Shown: positions 31,497-39,564 of the stretch, piece by piece | Layout: every line of letters begins with the position of its first letter | How positions within the stretch are numbered: the stretch's first letter is position 1 | Assembly (NCBI GenBank): GCA_039024435.1 | Contig: JBCCQH010000001.1 | Location: 62,001 to 126,000, forward strand | Origin: JBCCQH01 sp039024435 | Lineage (GTDB): Bacteria > Bacteroidota > Bacteroidia > J057 > JADKCL01 | Direction: 5' to 3' | Length of the DNA stretch: 64,000 nt | Translations under genes and position numbers: made by a program | Notes under the pieces: generated by a model | The model's input: the letters and a program-made list of their open reading frames with translations, nothing else | Database searches by the model: none | What the model was told of the DNA's origin: nothing

Positions 31497-33233
31497 TTAC
31501 TCTTCCTTGACCTCTTCGATGAACTTGAGGAAGTAGCAGACCCCGTCGATCTCGATCATGGCCTTTTTCTTTGACTTGCCGCTACTGTCGGAAAAGAAAT
31601 AGTCCTTGCCTTTTTCATTGTAGTAGGTGCCCTCGACCAGCTTGGGCGGTCCTCCAGTCGCTGAAGTGTACTTGTGGTCCAGCATGGGGCTGCTATCCGG
31701 ATACCATTCTTTGACCGCGCCCTTGACGCCTCCGTTTTTGTACTCGTAAGCGTACTTTTTGGTGCCGCCTTTGTACCAACCTTCCTGGAAACCGTGGCGC
31801 TGGCCTTCTTCATTCCACCGGTCGATCCGCATGGAATCGCCGTCTTCGAAGAACCAAATCGACTCCAGTACGAGTTTCTGGTTGTAATTTGCGGGTTGCT
31901 TTTGTACCTCCATGCGGCCATTGACAAACTTATGGACGGGTCCCGTCATGCAGGGCAGACGCCCCGGAAAGACCACACGGTGGATCGCCTTGGCGGTGCC
32001 GTCCTTGTAGTATTCGTACTGGCGCATCTCATTTTCGCTGCCTTTGGCGACGATTTTTTCTGTTTCGTCCCACTCCTTGTAGTCGGTGATGAAAGGCCGT
32101 CCGGTGCCGTTTTGGCAGGTCATTTCCCAGGTTTCTTCCCCACGCTTATTGCCATTGGCGTACCAGTACTTCCACATCCCTTTCTTAAAGCCCTCGGGGT
32201 CAAGGGCGCCTTCGCTTTGCTTTTCGCCATTTGCGTGGAAAAAGCCCACTTTCCAACTGTCACGCTTGCCGGTGTCCTGGTTCCAGATCTCTTCGGAGAT
32301 CACGTTTCCGCGGGTATCCCAACTGATCCAGAGGCCGTGCTTTTTTCCCTCGATGTACTCGCCGTCCATCGCTTTGGTGCCGTCGAGGTGGAAGTAACGC
32401 CACTTGCCCGCGGGCTTTTTCAACGTCCCGTCGCCTTTGGCCCGCTCCTTGCCGTTGGGGTGAAACTCGGTGGTGACCGGATTTTCGGTGCCTTCGGTGA
32501 CCGCTTGAATCGAGCCGGATTCAAAGTAGTGGATTTCTTTTTTGAAGGATCTACCCAGTTGAATGTTCATGGAATCGCCCGCCGGCGCATATTCAAACAG
32601 GCGGCTATGCCGGGGCTGCGCGGCGGTCCAGGCTTCGATTACATCGTCGTAGCGGCCCATTTTCCAGCGCTCTTCCACTTGGGAGCCCTCCTTTTCGTAG
32701 CGTTGAATGCCGTCGGGCTTGCCGGCGACAAAATGCAGATTGTACTTGAGGTTGCCGTCTTTGTTCCACTGCCGTTGGATACCGTGCAGCACCCCACCGC
32801 TGTAGTTGCTCTCGATTTTCAGGGTGTCGTCGCTCTTTTTGAACCAAAACTCAATCTGCCGTCCCTCCATGCGTCCGCCGCGGTAATTGAGCAGCCGCTT
32901 GACCCGACCATCCGAGAAATAATATTTTTGTTCGCCCTCCAGTTCTCCCCCGATGTAATTCAGTTCCAGGACCGGAGTTTCGTCAAACGCTTTGAACTCC
33001 TTGACCTTGCCGTGGAGTTTGCCATTGGCGTATTCTTCTTCACGGATCAGTTTCCCGTCGATGTTGTAGACCTCGCGCTGGGAGAGGTATTCGTCTTTTT
33101 TCTGGCCAATGAAATACTTGACGATCTCCGGCTTTCCGTTTTCAAACTTCTTTTCGATGACCTTCACCTTTCCTTGGGCAAAAGCGGTACTGCTCAGCAC
33201 GAGGCAGGCGATGAGCGTGTAAATGAATCTCAT
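31497..33233 (-). CDS. Secreted MORN-repeat (YwqK-like) protein
   Basis: The 578-residue product has a signal peptide (MRFIYTLIACLVLSSTAFA). The mature protein consists of many MORN/YwqK-type beta-hairpin repeats of about 22 residues, with patterns such as YANGKLHGKVKEF, YSGGVLHGIQRQWNKDG, YIEGKKHGLWISWDTRG and WYANGNKRGEETW. Such proteins are often annotated as YwqK-family antitoxin-like, but no toxin is adjacent and the function is unknown; surface or periplasmic binding is likely. The ATG at 33233 was chosen over one at 33263 because it starts the signal peptide. Confidence 0.88.
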   Translation of the reverse strand: MRFIYTLIACLVLSSTAFAQGKVKVIEKKFENGKPEIVKYFIGQKKDEYLSQREVYNIDGKLIREEEYANGKLHGKVKEFKAFDETPVLELNYIGGELEGEQKYYFSDGRVKRLLNYRGGRMEGRQIEFWFKKSDDTLKIESNYSGGVLHGIQRQWNKDGNLKYNLHFVAGKPDGIQRYEKEGSQVEERWKMGRYDDVIEAWTAAQPRHSRLFEYAPAGDSMNIQLGRSFKKEIHYFESGSIQAVTEGTENPVTTEFHPNGKERAKGDGTLKKPAGKWRYFHLDGTKAMDGEYIEGKKHGLWISWDTRGNVISEEIWNQDTGKRDSWKVGFFHANGEKQSEGALDPEGFKKGMWKYWYANGNKRGEETWEMTCQNGTGRPFITDYKEWDETEKIVAKGSENEMRQYEYYKDGTAKAIHRVVFPGRLPCMTGPVHKFVNGRMEVQKQPANYNQKLVLESIWFFEDGDSMRIDRWNEEGQRHGFQEGWYKGGTKKYAYEYKNGGVKGAVKEWYPDSSPMLDHKYTSATGGPPKLVEGTYYNEKGKDYFFSDSSGKSKKKAMIEIDGVCYFLKFIEEVKEE

Positions 33234-33283
33234 AACAAGTTTTTTTCGAATTCCAGGAGCCAAAGATACAAAATCTGTGCCGG

Positions 33284-34246
33284 TTATTCCCCATTTAGGA
33301 AAGCTTCTGTTCGGGTCTCACTCCAATAGATGCCTTTCCAGCTTAGGGTCATGAAACCGACGTGACCGCCCATCTTGGGGATTTCGAGGAAAACGTTGTT
33401 GCTCCGGCCCGCACCGTCAATTGGGTAGCAATTTTCCGGAAGGAAGGGATCATTTTCGGCGTTGACGATGAGGCTGGGAATTTCGATTTGCGGGATGCGG
33501 TGATGGGTGTTGACCAGTTGGTAGAATTCTTGGGTGGTCGCGCAACCGTACCAGGGAGCGTTGAAAATCCGGTCAAAGTCGGGTAAGTTCTGGACTTCGT
33601 CCCAGCGGGCTAGATCATTGGACCCGGGATAAAGCTTTTCTTTCTGGGTCATTTTGCGCCGGTAGCTGATCAGAAAGCGCCGGGCGTAGTACGCCAATGA
33701 AGGATCGGCGAGGTTTTCCGAGCACGCTCCAAGGTCGGTGGGTGCGGAAAATACGACACTTCTCTTCACCCGGGGCGATAGTCGGGTTCCCTTTTCGGCT
33801 AGATAACGCAAGGTCGCCGCCCCGCCCATGCTGAAACCCAGTAAGGCAATCTCTTCGTATCCCGCCGATTCCGCCTGGTCGATGATCAGTTGAAAATCAT
33901 CGGTCATGCCCGGATGGTAGTAGTGCGGTTTGCGGTTGGGTTCTCCGGAGCAACTGCGGAAGTTCCAGCAGAGTGCGTCCCAATTGCGCCGGTTAAAATA
34001 TTTCACCATTCCGCGTACGCACACCGCACGCGAATTGCTTTCGAGACCGTGAGAGACGATGAGCAAGCGCTGGCTGCCCACCCGGGACCAGTCCAGGTCG
34101 AGAAAGTCGCCATCCGGCGTATCGATTCGCTCCCGCTGGTACTTGATCCCCCGGGGAAAACGGATCAGGTTGGGGACAATCGTGGCGACGTGTCGATTGC
34201 TCAAAACGTAGGGAGCACTGTAGGAAGTGTTGCGGATGACCGGCAT
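33284..34246 (-). CDS. Alpha/beta hydrolase, YheT family
   Basis: The 320-residue cytoplasmic hydrolase shows LLIVSHGLESNSRA as the oxyanion-strand region, WNFRSCSGEPNR (the YheT-type RGCSG-like motif), GFSMGGAATLRYL as the nucleophile elbow with catalytic Ser, an acid in NAENDPFLP, and a His in KMGGHVGFMT. The order and spacing match the YheT/EMB8 (AB_hydrolase-4) esterase family, whose substrates are mostly unknown. The ATG at 34246 (MPVIRNTSY) is preferred over a weaker upstream ATG at 34318. The MORN gene follows 50 bases downstream on the same strand. Confidence 0.92.
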   Translation of the reverse strand: MPVIRNTSYSAPYVLSNRHVATIVPNLIRFPRGIKYQRERIDTPDGDFLDLDWSRVGSQRLLIVSHGLESNSRAVCVRGMVKYFNRRNWDALCWNFRSCSGEPNRKPHYYHPGMTDDFQLIIDQAESAGYEEIALLGFSMGGAATLRYLAEKGTRLSPRVKRSVVFSAPTDLGACSENLADPSLAYYARRFLISYRRKMTQKEKLYPGSNDLARWDEVQNLPDFDRIFNAPWYGCATTQEFYQLVNTHHRIPQIEIPSLIVNAENDPFLPENCYPIDGAGRSNNVFLEIPKMGGHVGFMTLSWKGIYWSETRTEAFLNGE

Positions 34247-34512
34247 GACAACTATTTCGAGGTTGTGAGTTTGCCTGGCAAAAATAAAAAGAATGCCGAA
34301 ATTTTCCAATGCATGCATTTAATAAAAGGTATTTTTCTTGGGTGAGCCGGAGGGAGGGGATTTCTTGGGCTGGCGGTGGAGCCCAATTGGTGAAGATCGC
34401 GCGCAATCTAAACCGGCTCAAGGGCGTCCGCAATTTCCTACTGTGGAGGACTTCTTTGTGCATAACGCCCCTGTCTTACCTAGGGTGCACCGCCTAATTT
34501 TAACCGATCAAA

Positions 34513-35679
34513 TTGCGTACGATCATATTGATACTGTTGGGCTTGCTGTTGGCGCCAACCACTTGGGGCCAAATGGTCGAGGTGCAATTGAACCCCGTAG
34601 ACAAGTTGCAATCGTTTCGCTACCAGGCGCTCGGCGACAAGGTGGCAGTAACGACGGCCGATTCATTTCCGGTGCTGATCACCCAATTGAATACCCTGGA
34701 CTATTTGGAAGTGCGCTCCCGGGGGGCGGACCTGGAATTGTGGCAAGAAGGCCAGCGGATCGCGACTTGCAGCTCGGTTTTATTTTGGGGAAACGATGCC
34801 GATCCGCGCTTTAAGTTGCACCTGAAAAGAGGAAAGCTTCCGGTTCGGACCTATCCCGGTCATTTGCGGGTCCGCCCGGGCGGCCGCAGCCTCGCCCTGG
34901 TCAATGAGGTTCACCTGGAGGATTACATTCGTTGTGTGATCCACGCCGAAGCGGGCCACCACCGCTCTCTCGATTTTTTCAAGGTCCAGGCCCTTTCCGC
35001 GCGTACCTACGCCTTGCGCAACCTGAACCGGCACCGGGACCACGGCTACGATTTGTGCTCTTCGACCCACTGCCAGGCTTACCGGGGCGAATACCGCAGC
35101 GACGAACTCATCAACGCGGCGGTGCGCGAAACCCGCAACGAGGTCATCGTCCACGAAGGCCAGGATTTGATCGAAGCAGTCTTTTCCGCCAATTGCGGTG
35201 GCTTCACCGCCAACAGCGAGGACGTCTGGATCGCCAATGTCGAATACCTGCGCGCCCGACCGGACTACGATTTCTGCGAAGGCTTCCACAACCACGCCTG
35301 GCACTTGACCTTGCCCAAGCTCGACGTCCTCGCCAAGCTCGGCCGCTACCTCGAAGTGGAGGCGACCCGGTTTGAAATTGTACCCGACGTGAGCGGTCGG
35401 GTCCGCCGGGTCCACGTCAACGGGGATCCCAAGCTCACGGTTTCCGGGGAAGAATTGCGCCGCCTATTCCGCCTCAAAAGTGCTCGGTTTCACATTTACG
35501 ACGCTCAGAGCCTCCTTTTTATCGAGGGCACGGGATTCGGTCACGGGGTGGGCATGTGCCAGGACGGCGCTTATTACCTCAGCGAGCTCGGCTGGGACTA
35601 CCAACGCATCCTCCGCCACTATTACCAGTCGATCAGCATCCTGCAAATTACCAATGACGCAATTTCCAATTTTCAATGA
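34513..35679 (+). CDS. Secreted SpoIID/LytB-domain protein
   Basis: The 388-residue product has an N-terminal signal peptide (MRTIILILLGLLLAPTTWG). A TAA lies four codons upstream and no ATG is near, so TTG at 34513 is the start. The SpoIID domain spans about 120-375: VNEVHLEDYIRCVIHAEAG (normally YL.GV...E), KVQALSARTYALRNL, the conserved SSTHCQAYRG, FSANCGGFTANSEDVW, and the end motif GTGFGHGVGMCQDGAYYLSE. SpoIID proteins are lytic transglycosylases that act on peptide-stripped peptidoglycan, so a cell-wall remodelling role is likely. The conserved catalytic Glu of SpoIID appears to be retained in CVIHAEAGHH. Confidence 0.92.
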   Translation: MRTIILILLGLLLAPTTWGQMVEVQLNPVDKLQSFRYQALGDKVAVTTADSFPVLITQLNTLDYLEVRSRGADLELWQEGQRIATCSSVLFWGNDADPRFKLHLKRGKLPVRTYPGHLRVRPGGRSLALVNEVHLEDYIRCVIHAEAGHHRSLDFFKVQALSARTYALRNLNRHRDHGYDLCSSTHCQAYRGEYRSDELINAAVRETRNEVIVHEGQDLIEAVFSANCGGFTANSEDVWIANVEYLRARPDYDFCEGFHNHAWHLTLPKLDVLAKLGRYLEVEATRFEIVPDVSGRVRRVHVNGDPKLTVSGEELRRLFRLKSARFHIYDAQSLLFIEGTGFGHGVGMCQDGAYYLSELGWDYQRILRHYYQSISILQITNDAISNFQ

Positions 35680-35728
35680 CAGGAGTTTCAATTGACTGCT
35701 GCGCGTAGCGCCCAATTGGAAATTGGTA
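35660..35728. repeat. Imperfect inverted repeat between convergent genes
   Basis: CAATTTCCAATT and AATTGGAAATTG arms flank about 40 bases, overlapping the 3' end of the SpoIID gene and reaching toward the convergent GT39 gene. The core resembles the repeat at 20682-20733, suggesting a dispersed family. It may act as a bidirectional transcription end. Confidence 0.4.
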
Positions 35729-35745
35729 TTTCTTGCATCGGAAAT

Positions 35746-37269
35746 TTATTCCTGCGGTAATTTGTGCCACTCATCCTGAATCGTGGCGACGATGCGGTCA
35801 TCTCCGCTGATGTTCCGGATGAAGACTTTTTGGGTAGGGGGAGTGGCAACCGACTGCAAAATGTCGGTGCGGTCGCGGAGGTAGAGATTGGCGAGCTGGG
35901 CGGTGTACCAGTCGGCCCAAACGACGACTTCGCCGGGCTGGTAAGACGCCTTGACGGCCTCGGCGGCGGCGACATACTGATTGGGGCTGGACATGAAATG
36001 CGCGTTGCGGGGATGGGCAGAGAAATACATGATTCCCGTTTGGGCGAGGAGGAGTACTACCAGGGCGATGCGGACCGCAGTGCGGGGGGTGTGCATCGCC
36101 GCCCGGGCGGCAAGGACCATCAGTCCGACCACAAAAGCGACGTTGAGCATGTTGTAGGTCGGGTTGAAGGACATTGTGTGGCCCGCACGGATCGCCATCA
36201 CCACGTACATGAACGGCAACAGCAGGCACAGACCGCCGAGCAGCACCCGCCAGCGCAACGGATTGGCCCGGGAAAGCAAACCCGTCAGGAGCAAAATAAC
36301 TGGAATCAGGAGCAAGGGAAAAAATTCACGGATGCGCCAACCCCGCCCCTGAAATCCGACCCCACCGAGCGAAGTCAGCGACTGGGACAGACCACCCATT
36401 AAATAAAGGGGGGTTGCCGGCCGAATCACCGCATTGTCGGCGTCGTCCTTGAGGCTTTCCATCATCTCCGCCCACTTCTTGTTGCGGTGCTCGATCATTT
36501 TGAATCCTTCGGAGCCGCCGAGGGGGACCAGCCAGATGTACAGGCCCCCGAACACCGCGACCACGACGCCGAGGTAGGGCAGCAGGACTTTCCATGGGCG
36601 GTGAAAAACCAGCATGTAAATGAAGTGCCCGCCGTAGACAAACACGGTAAAGTAATGCGTCATCAGCGAGGCAAAGGCCACCACAAAATAAAATCCCAGA
36701 AGAAGAAAATGCCGCCGGGGGCCCGCTGATTCGTCCGGGCGCACGTACAGGAGCAAAAAGAGGTAGGTCCCGAGCAAGGTCATAAAGGCCCCGAGATCGT
36801 AACTGCGCAATTCCATGCTGTATTGAACCATGGTGGGGTGGGCCGCCGCCAGCGCCGCTGCCAGGAGTCCCCAGCGCCGACTCCCGGTAAGCCGGGACAT
36901 GAAGGCGTACAACAGCGCAATCGTGGCCAGCCCGAGCAAGACCTGCATGAGCCGCAGCGACAGGTCGCTAAACCCAAAGATCTGTGTCCAACTGCGCAGC
37001 ACGATCAGGTAAAACATGGTATTGCTGCCTTCGCCCCACAGCGCCGCCTCCCGGAGGCGGGAATAGTTGTCGTGCTGCAAGTACAAATCGGCGGTAAAAG
37101 TCGGCTCGGTGGTCGATTCTGGAATCTCGTAGAGCAAGCCGCGGGCGGCCAGGACCGGCAGGCGTTCATCTTGCCAGAGCCCCAGGTCGGTCAGGTTATG
37201 GGTACGGACGACCAGCCCCACCGCGAGGATCGCAAGTAAAATCAGGAGGGATTGGCGTCGGTTCCACAT
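35746..37269 (-). CDS. Glycosyltransferase family 39-like membrane protein
   Basis: The 507-residue polytopic inner-membrane protein has about ten to twelve hydrophobic helices. The N-terminal region has RTHNLTDLGLWQDERLPV, with an Asp-Glu pair in the first periplasmic loop as in PMT/ArnT-type GT-C enzymes, then the VQYSMELRSYDLGAF loop typical of GT39-like bacterial proteins. It transfers a sugar from a polyprenyl-phosphate donor to a glycan, lipid or protein acceptor, going by family. It is third in an operon with an epimerase and a GT2 enzyme (14 bases downstream of the GT2 stop). Confidence 0.85.
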   Translation of the reverse strand: MWNRRQSLLILLAILAVGLVVRTHNLTDLGLWQDERLPVLAARGLLYEIPESTTEPTFTADLYLQHDNYSRLREAALWGEGSNTMFYLIVLRSWTQIFGFSDLSLRLMQVLLGLATIALLYAFMSRLTGSRRWGLLAAALAAAHPTMVQYSMELRSYDLGAFMTLLGTYLFLLLYVRPDESAGPRRHFLLLGFYFVVAFASLMTHYFTVFVYGGHFIYMLVFHRPWKVLLPYLGVVVAVFGGLYIWLVPLGGSEGFKMIEHRNKKWAEMMESLKDDADNAVIRPATPLYLMGGLSQSLTSLGGVGFQGRGWRIREFFPLLLIPVILLLTGLLSRANPLRWRVLLGGLCLLLPFMYVVMAIRAGHTMSFNPTYNMLNVAFVVGLMVLAARAAMHTPRTAVRIALVVLLLAQTGIMYFSAHPRNAHFMSSPNQYVAAAEAVKASYQPGEVVVWADWYTAQLANLYLRDRTDILQSVATPPTQKVFIRNISGDDRIVATIQDEWHKLPQE

Positions 37270-37283
37270 AAGGCCGGGAATGC

Positions 37284-38012
37284 TTACTTCCGGAACATAT
37301 TTTTGCCCATGAACCGCAGATAGCTCATAGTCGTCTTGAAAATCTTCATTTTTGACTTGCCCACACGGGCTTCGGAGCGCAAGGTCATGGGCACCTCGAT
37401 GATGGAGGCTTGCTGGCGAATCGCTTTGTGGAGGATTTCCACCATGCAGATAAAGCCCGGCTCGGCGATGAGCTGCCCGTTTTTGGCTTTGATTTTGCGC
37501 AGCAGTTCCAGCGAATAGATCCGATAAAAAGAGGACAAGGTGAGGACTTTGATGCCCAGGGTCAACCGCAGCATCATGTTTCCGGTAAAGGAAATGAATT
37601 TGCGGAAGAAAGTTGTTTCCCCAAAGCCACCGCTCTGGATGTACACCGAGGCCAGCACCAGCTCAAAACCGGTGTCGTAGATCGTGAGCATCTGTGGGAG
37701 GATGCCGATGTCGGAAGTATTGTCTGCTTCCATCGTCACCACGATGTCGTCCCGGGACTGGGAATGCTGCAAAATCCACTCAAATCCCACGTCAAAGGCG
37801 TGGCCCGGACCGTAGTTTTGCCCATCGCCAACCACGTAGGACTGGCTTTCGGGGAAGAGTTCCTGAACCAGTTCCACCGAGCGGTCCTGGGATCCATCGT
37901 CCGAGAAGACAAAAAAGGGTTGCCGTCCTCCGATGGGTGCGGAAGTCAGATTCTGGTGCAGGGTTGCCAGGTTGCTTTCCTCGTTGTACATGGGAACGAG
38001 GAAATAAATCAT
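37284..38012 (-). CDS. Glycosyltransferase family 2 (DPM1/DpgS-like)
   Basis: The 242-residue GT-A enzyme shows IYFLVPMYNEESNL at the start, VFSDDGSQDRSVEL as the nucleotide-binding DDGS motif, and TMEADNTSD in the place of the metal-binding DxD. The FRKFISFTGNMMLRLTLGIK segment and lack of strong C-terminal membrane helices fit polyprenyl-phosphate glycosyltransferases that make donors for GT-C enzymes. This matches the GT39-like gene just downstream. The start at 38012 overlaps the epimerase stop (ATGA), which was preferred over the ATG at 38045 inside the epimerase gene. Confidence 0.9.
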   Translation of the reverse strand: MIYFLVPMYNEESNLATLHQNLTSAPIGGRQPFFVFSDDGSQDRSVELVQELFPESQSYVVGDGQNYGPGHAFDVGFEWILQHSQSRDDIVVTMEADNTSDIGILPQMLTIYDTGFELVLASVYIQSGGFGETTFFRKFISFTGNMMLRLTLGIKVLTLSSFYRIYSLELLRKIKAKNGQLIAEPGFICMVEILHKAIRQQASIIEVPMTLRSEARVGKSKMKIFKTTMSYLRFMGKNMFRK

Positions 38013-38989
38013 CCCGCGATCTGCTTGTTGATTGCGCGTTGCCACTCGATGGTACGTTTGAGCCCTTCGCGAAGGGAATATTGGGGGTTGAAGTCCAGCA
38101 TGTTCATCGCCTTGCTGATGTCGGGCACCCGGCGCCGCACATCCTCGTACTTGCCAAAAGTCTCGTAGGGAATAAAGCGGACATTGGGCTCGGTATCTTT
38201 GCCGAGCATGAGTTCATGAATCAGAAAAGCCAGGTCCCGAATGGTAACTTCTTCGTCGGGGTGGTTGGCGATGTTGAATATCTCGTTTCTGGAGTTCGGA
38301 TGAAAGATGCACTTCATGACGCCTTGTACGGTGTCCTCGACGAAGGTAAAGGTGCGCGTCTGCTGCCCGTCGCCGTGCAGGTCGATCATTTTACCTTCCA
38401 GGGTATTCTGGATGAAAACCGACTGTGGACCGCCCCACCAGGTCAGGTTTTGGTTGGGGCCGTAGCTCCCGAAAAAGCGCATGATGGTGTATTCCAATCC
38501 GTGCTCGTCGTGATTGGCGATGATGTACTGTTCGCTGTAGATCTTAGAAGTGGCATAGGCCCAGCGCTTGACCGTCGTAGGGCCGAGGACCAGGTTTGAT
38601 TCCTCCGAGAAGGGAGGGTGGGGGTTCTTCCCGTAGACATCGGAAGTGGAGGCGAAAACCATCTTGATCCCGTCTTTGACGCATTTGTCGACGACATTGG
38701 CGGTCATGCGCGAGTTGTCGTTGAGGGTGCGCAAAGCGTTGGTGTAGCGTGGGATCTTTTGCGAGGCCAAATGGACCACTGCATCGCCCGGAATCGCCGT
38801 TAAGGTTGCGGGATCGCGCACGTCGGCTTCGAAAAAGTGGAAGTTGGGGTGGGCCCGCAATGGCTCAATCGTTCGCGGAGCACCAAAGGAAAAATTATCG
38901 ATGCCTTCGACGATGTGCCCTTCGCGCAGCAAGGCGGCGGCGAGGTTCGACCCGACAAATCCGGCCACGCCGGTCACGATGATTTTCAT
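38009..38989 (-). CDS. NAD-dependent nucleotide-sugar epimerase/dehydratase
   Basis: The 326-residue extended SDR enzyme has VTGVAGFVGSNLAAAL as the NAD-binding GxxGxxG motif, an acidic residue in GIDNFSFG, DAVVHLASQ, the catalytic Ser region FASTSDVYGKNP, and the YATSK catalytic pair. GDGQQTRTFTFVEDTV is the substrate loop typical of UDP-glucose epimerase-like enzymes. The exact sugar is undetermined. It is the first gene of the glycan operon (epimerase, GT2, GT39). Confidence 0.93.
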   Translation of the reverse strand: MKIIVTGVAGFVGSNLAAALLREGHIVEGIDNFSFGAPRTIEPLRAHPNFHFFEADVRDPATLTAIPGDAVVHLASQKIPRYTNALRTLNDNSRMTANVVDKCVKDGIKMVFASTSDVYGKNPHPPFSEESNLVLGPTTVKRWAYATSKIYSEQYIIANHDEHGLEYTIMRFFGSYGPNQNLTWWGGPQSVFIQNTLEGKMIDLHGDGQQTRTFTFVEDTVQGVMKCIFHPNSRNEIFNIANHPDEEVTIRDLAFLIHELMLGKDTEPNVRFIPYETFGKYEDVRRRVPDISKAMNMLDFNPQYSLREGLKRTIEWQRAINKQIAG

Positions 38990-39206
38990 GGAGGCGAAGA
39001 TAGGAAATTGGTGGGTGAATCACTAAGGCGCGGTTTCTTCCGTCAACATTCTCCCGGTTCTAAGTCCAGGACCGGTAGGATGTGTTCTCCTCGGGAGAGG
39101 TAAAAGAGACGTTGCCGTTCAGAATGCGGCGCCTTGCCGGCCTCAGATCCCATTCCATCGAACGGATCGCCCAAGGCCCCCAATTTTTTGTACATTACCT
39201 TTATTG

Positions 39207-39221
39207 CCCACACGTTGTGGG
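39207..39221 (+). promoter_or_regulatory. Conserved leader hairpin, copy 1
   Basis: CCCACA-CGT-TGTGGG lies 37 bases before the ATG at 39259. An equivalent hairpin at 41559-41575 sits 35 bases before the paralogous ATG at 41611, and both are followed by TTTGTCAAC at 28-29 bases from the ATG. The shared position points to a retained regulatory leader. Confidence 0.5.
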
Positions 39222-39258
39222 GATTCACATTTGTCAACTGTTAAATATCTAAGGCGTT

Positions 39259-39564
39259 ATGAAACGTTTGCAGACTTTTTGTGTCCTGATTGCTGCGGGA
39301 ATTCTTTCTTTGGGCACCCTTCAAGCCAGCTCCACGATCCCGCCCACCGAGGTGATTTCGCAGAACTGCACCGAACCGAATGCGATTGAGGAGCGGGTGC
39401 TCCGGGCGGCTGGCTGCCAATGGGACATGTGCTACATGACCATGCATGAACTCTTCATCAAGGGTGAAGTCTTCATCGGAGACAACGGGGACGAAACGTA
39501 CACGGTTATTCTTCAGAAAGCAGCGGGAAATCCGTTGATCGCGACGATCGACGACCGGATTTAA
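39259..39564 (+). CDS. Small secreted protein, duplicated cassette copy 1
   Basis: The 101-residue product has a signal peptide (MKRLQTFCVLIAAGILSLGTLQA). The mature part is short and acidic, ending DETYTVILQKAAGNPLIATI. It is a clear paralogue of the 41611-41916 product: the same length, with NPLIATI.D near the end, AI.ERVL.AAG..WD and F.GDNGD..YTVIL shared. No family is recognised. Its stop codon overlaps that of the convergent 39561-41039 gene. Confidence 0.8.
   Translation: MKRLQTFCVLIAAGILSLGTLQASSTIPPTEVISQNCTEPNAIEERVLRAAGCQWDMCYMTMHELFIKGEVFIGDNGDETYTVILQKAAGNPLIATIDDRI

Noticed and set aside
31497..33233. Calling the MORN/YwqK-like protein an antitoxin
   Set aside because: It has a signal peptide and no adjacent toxin gene; the antitoxin label of this family is not supported by the context.
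31674..33329. Long plus-strand frame opposite the MORN-repeat gene
   Set aside because: Its periodicity is an echo of the MORN repeats read on the wrong strand. There is no start context or domain.
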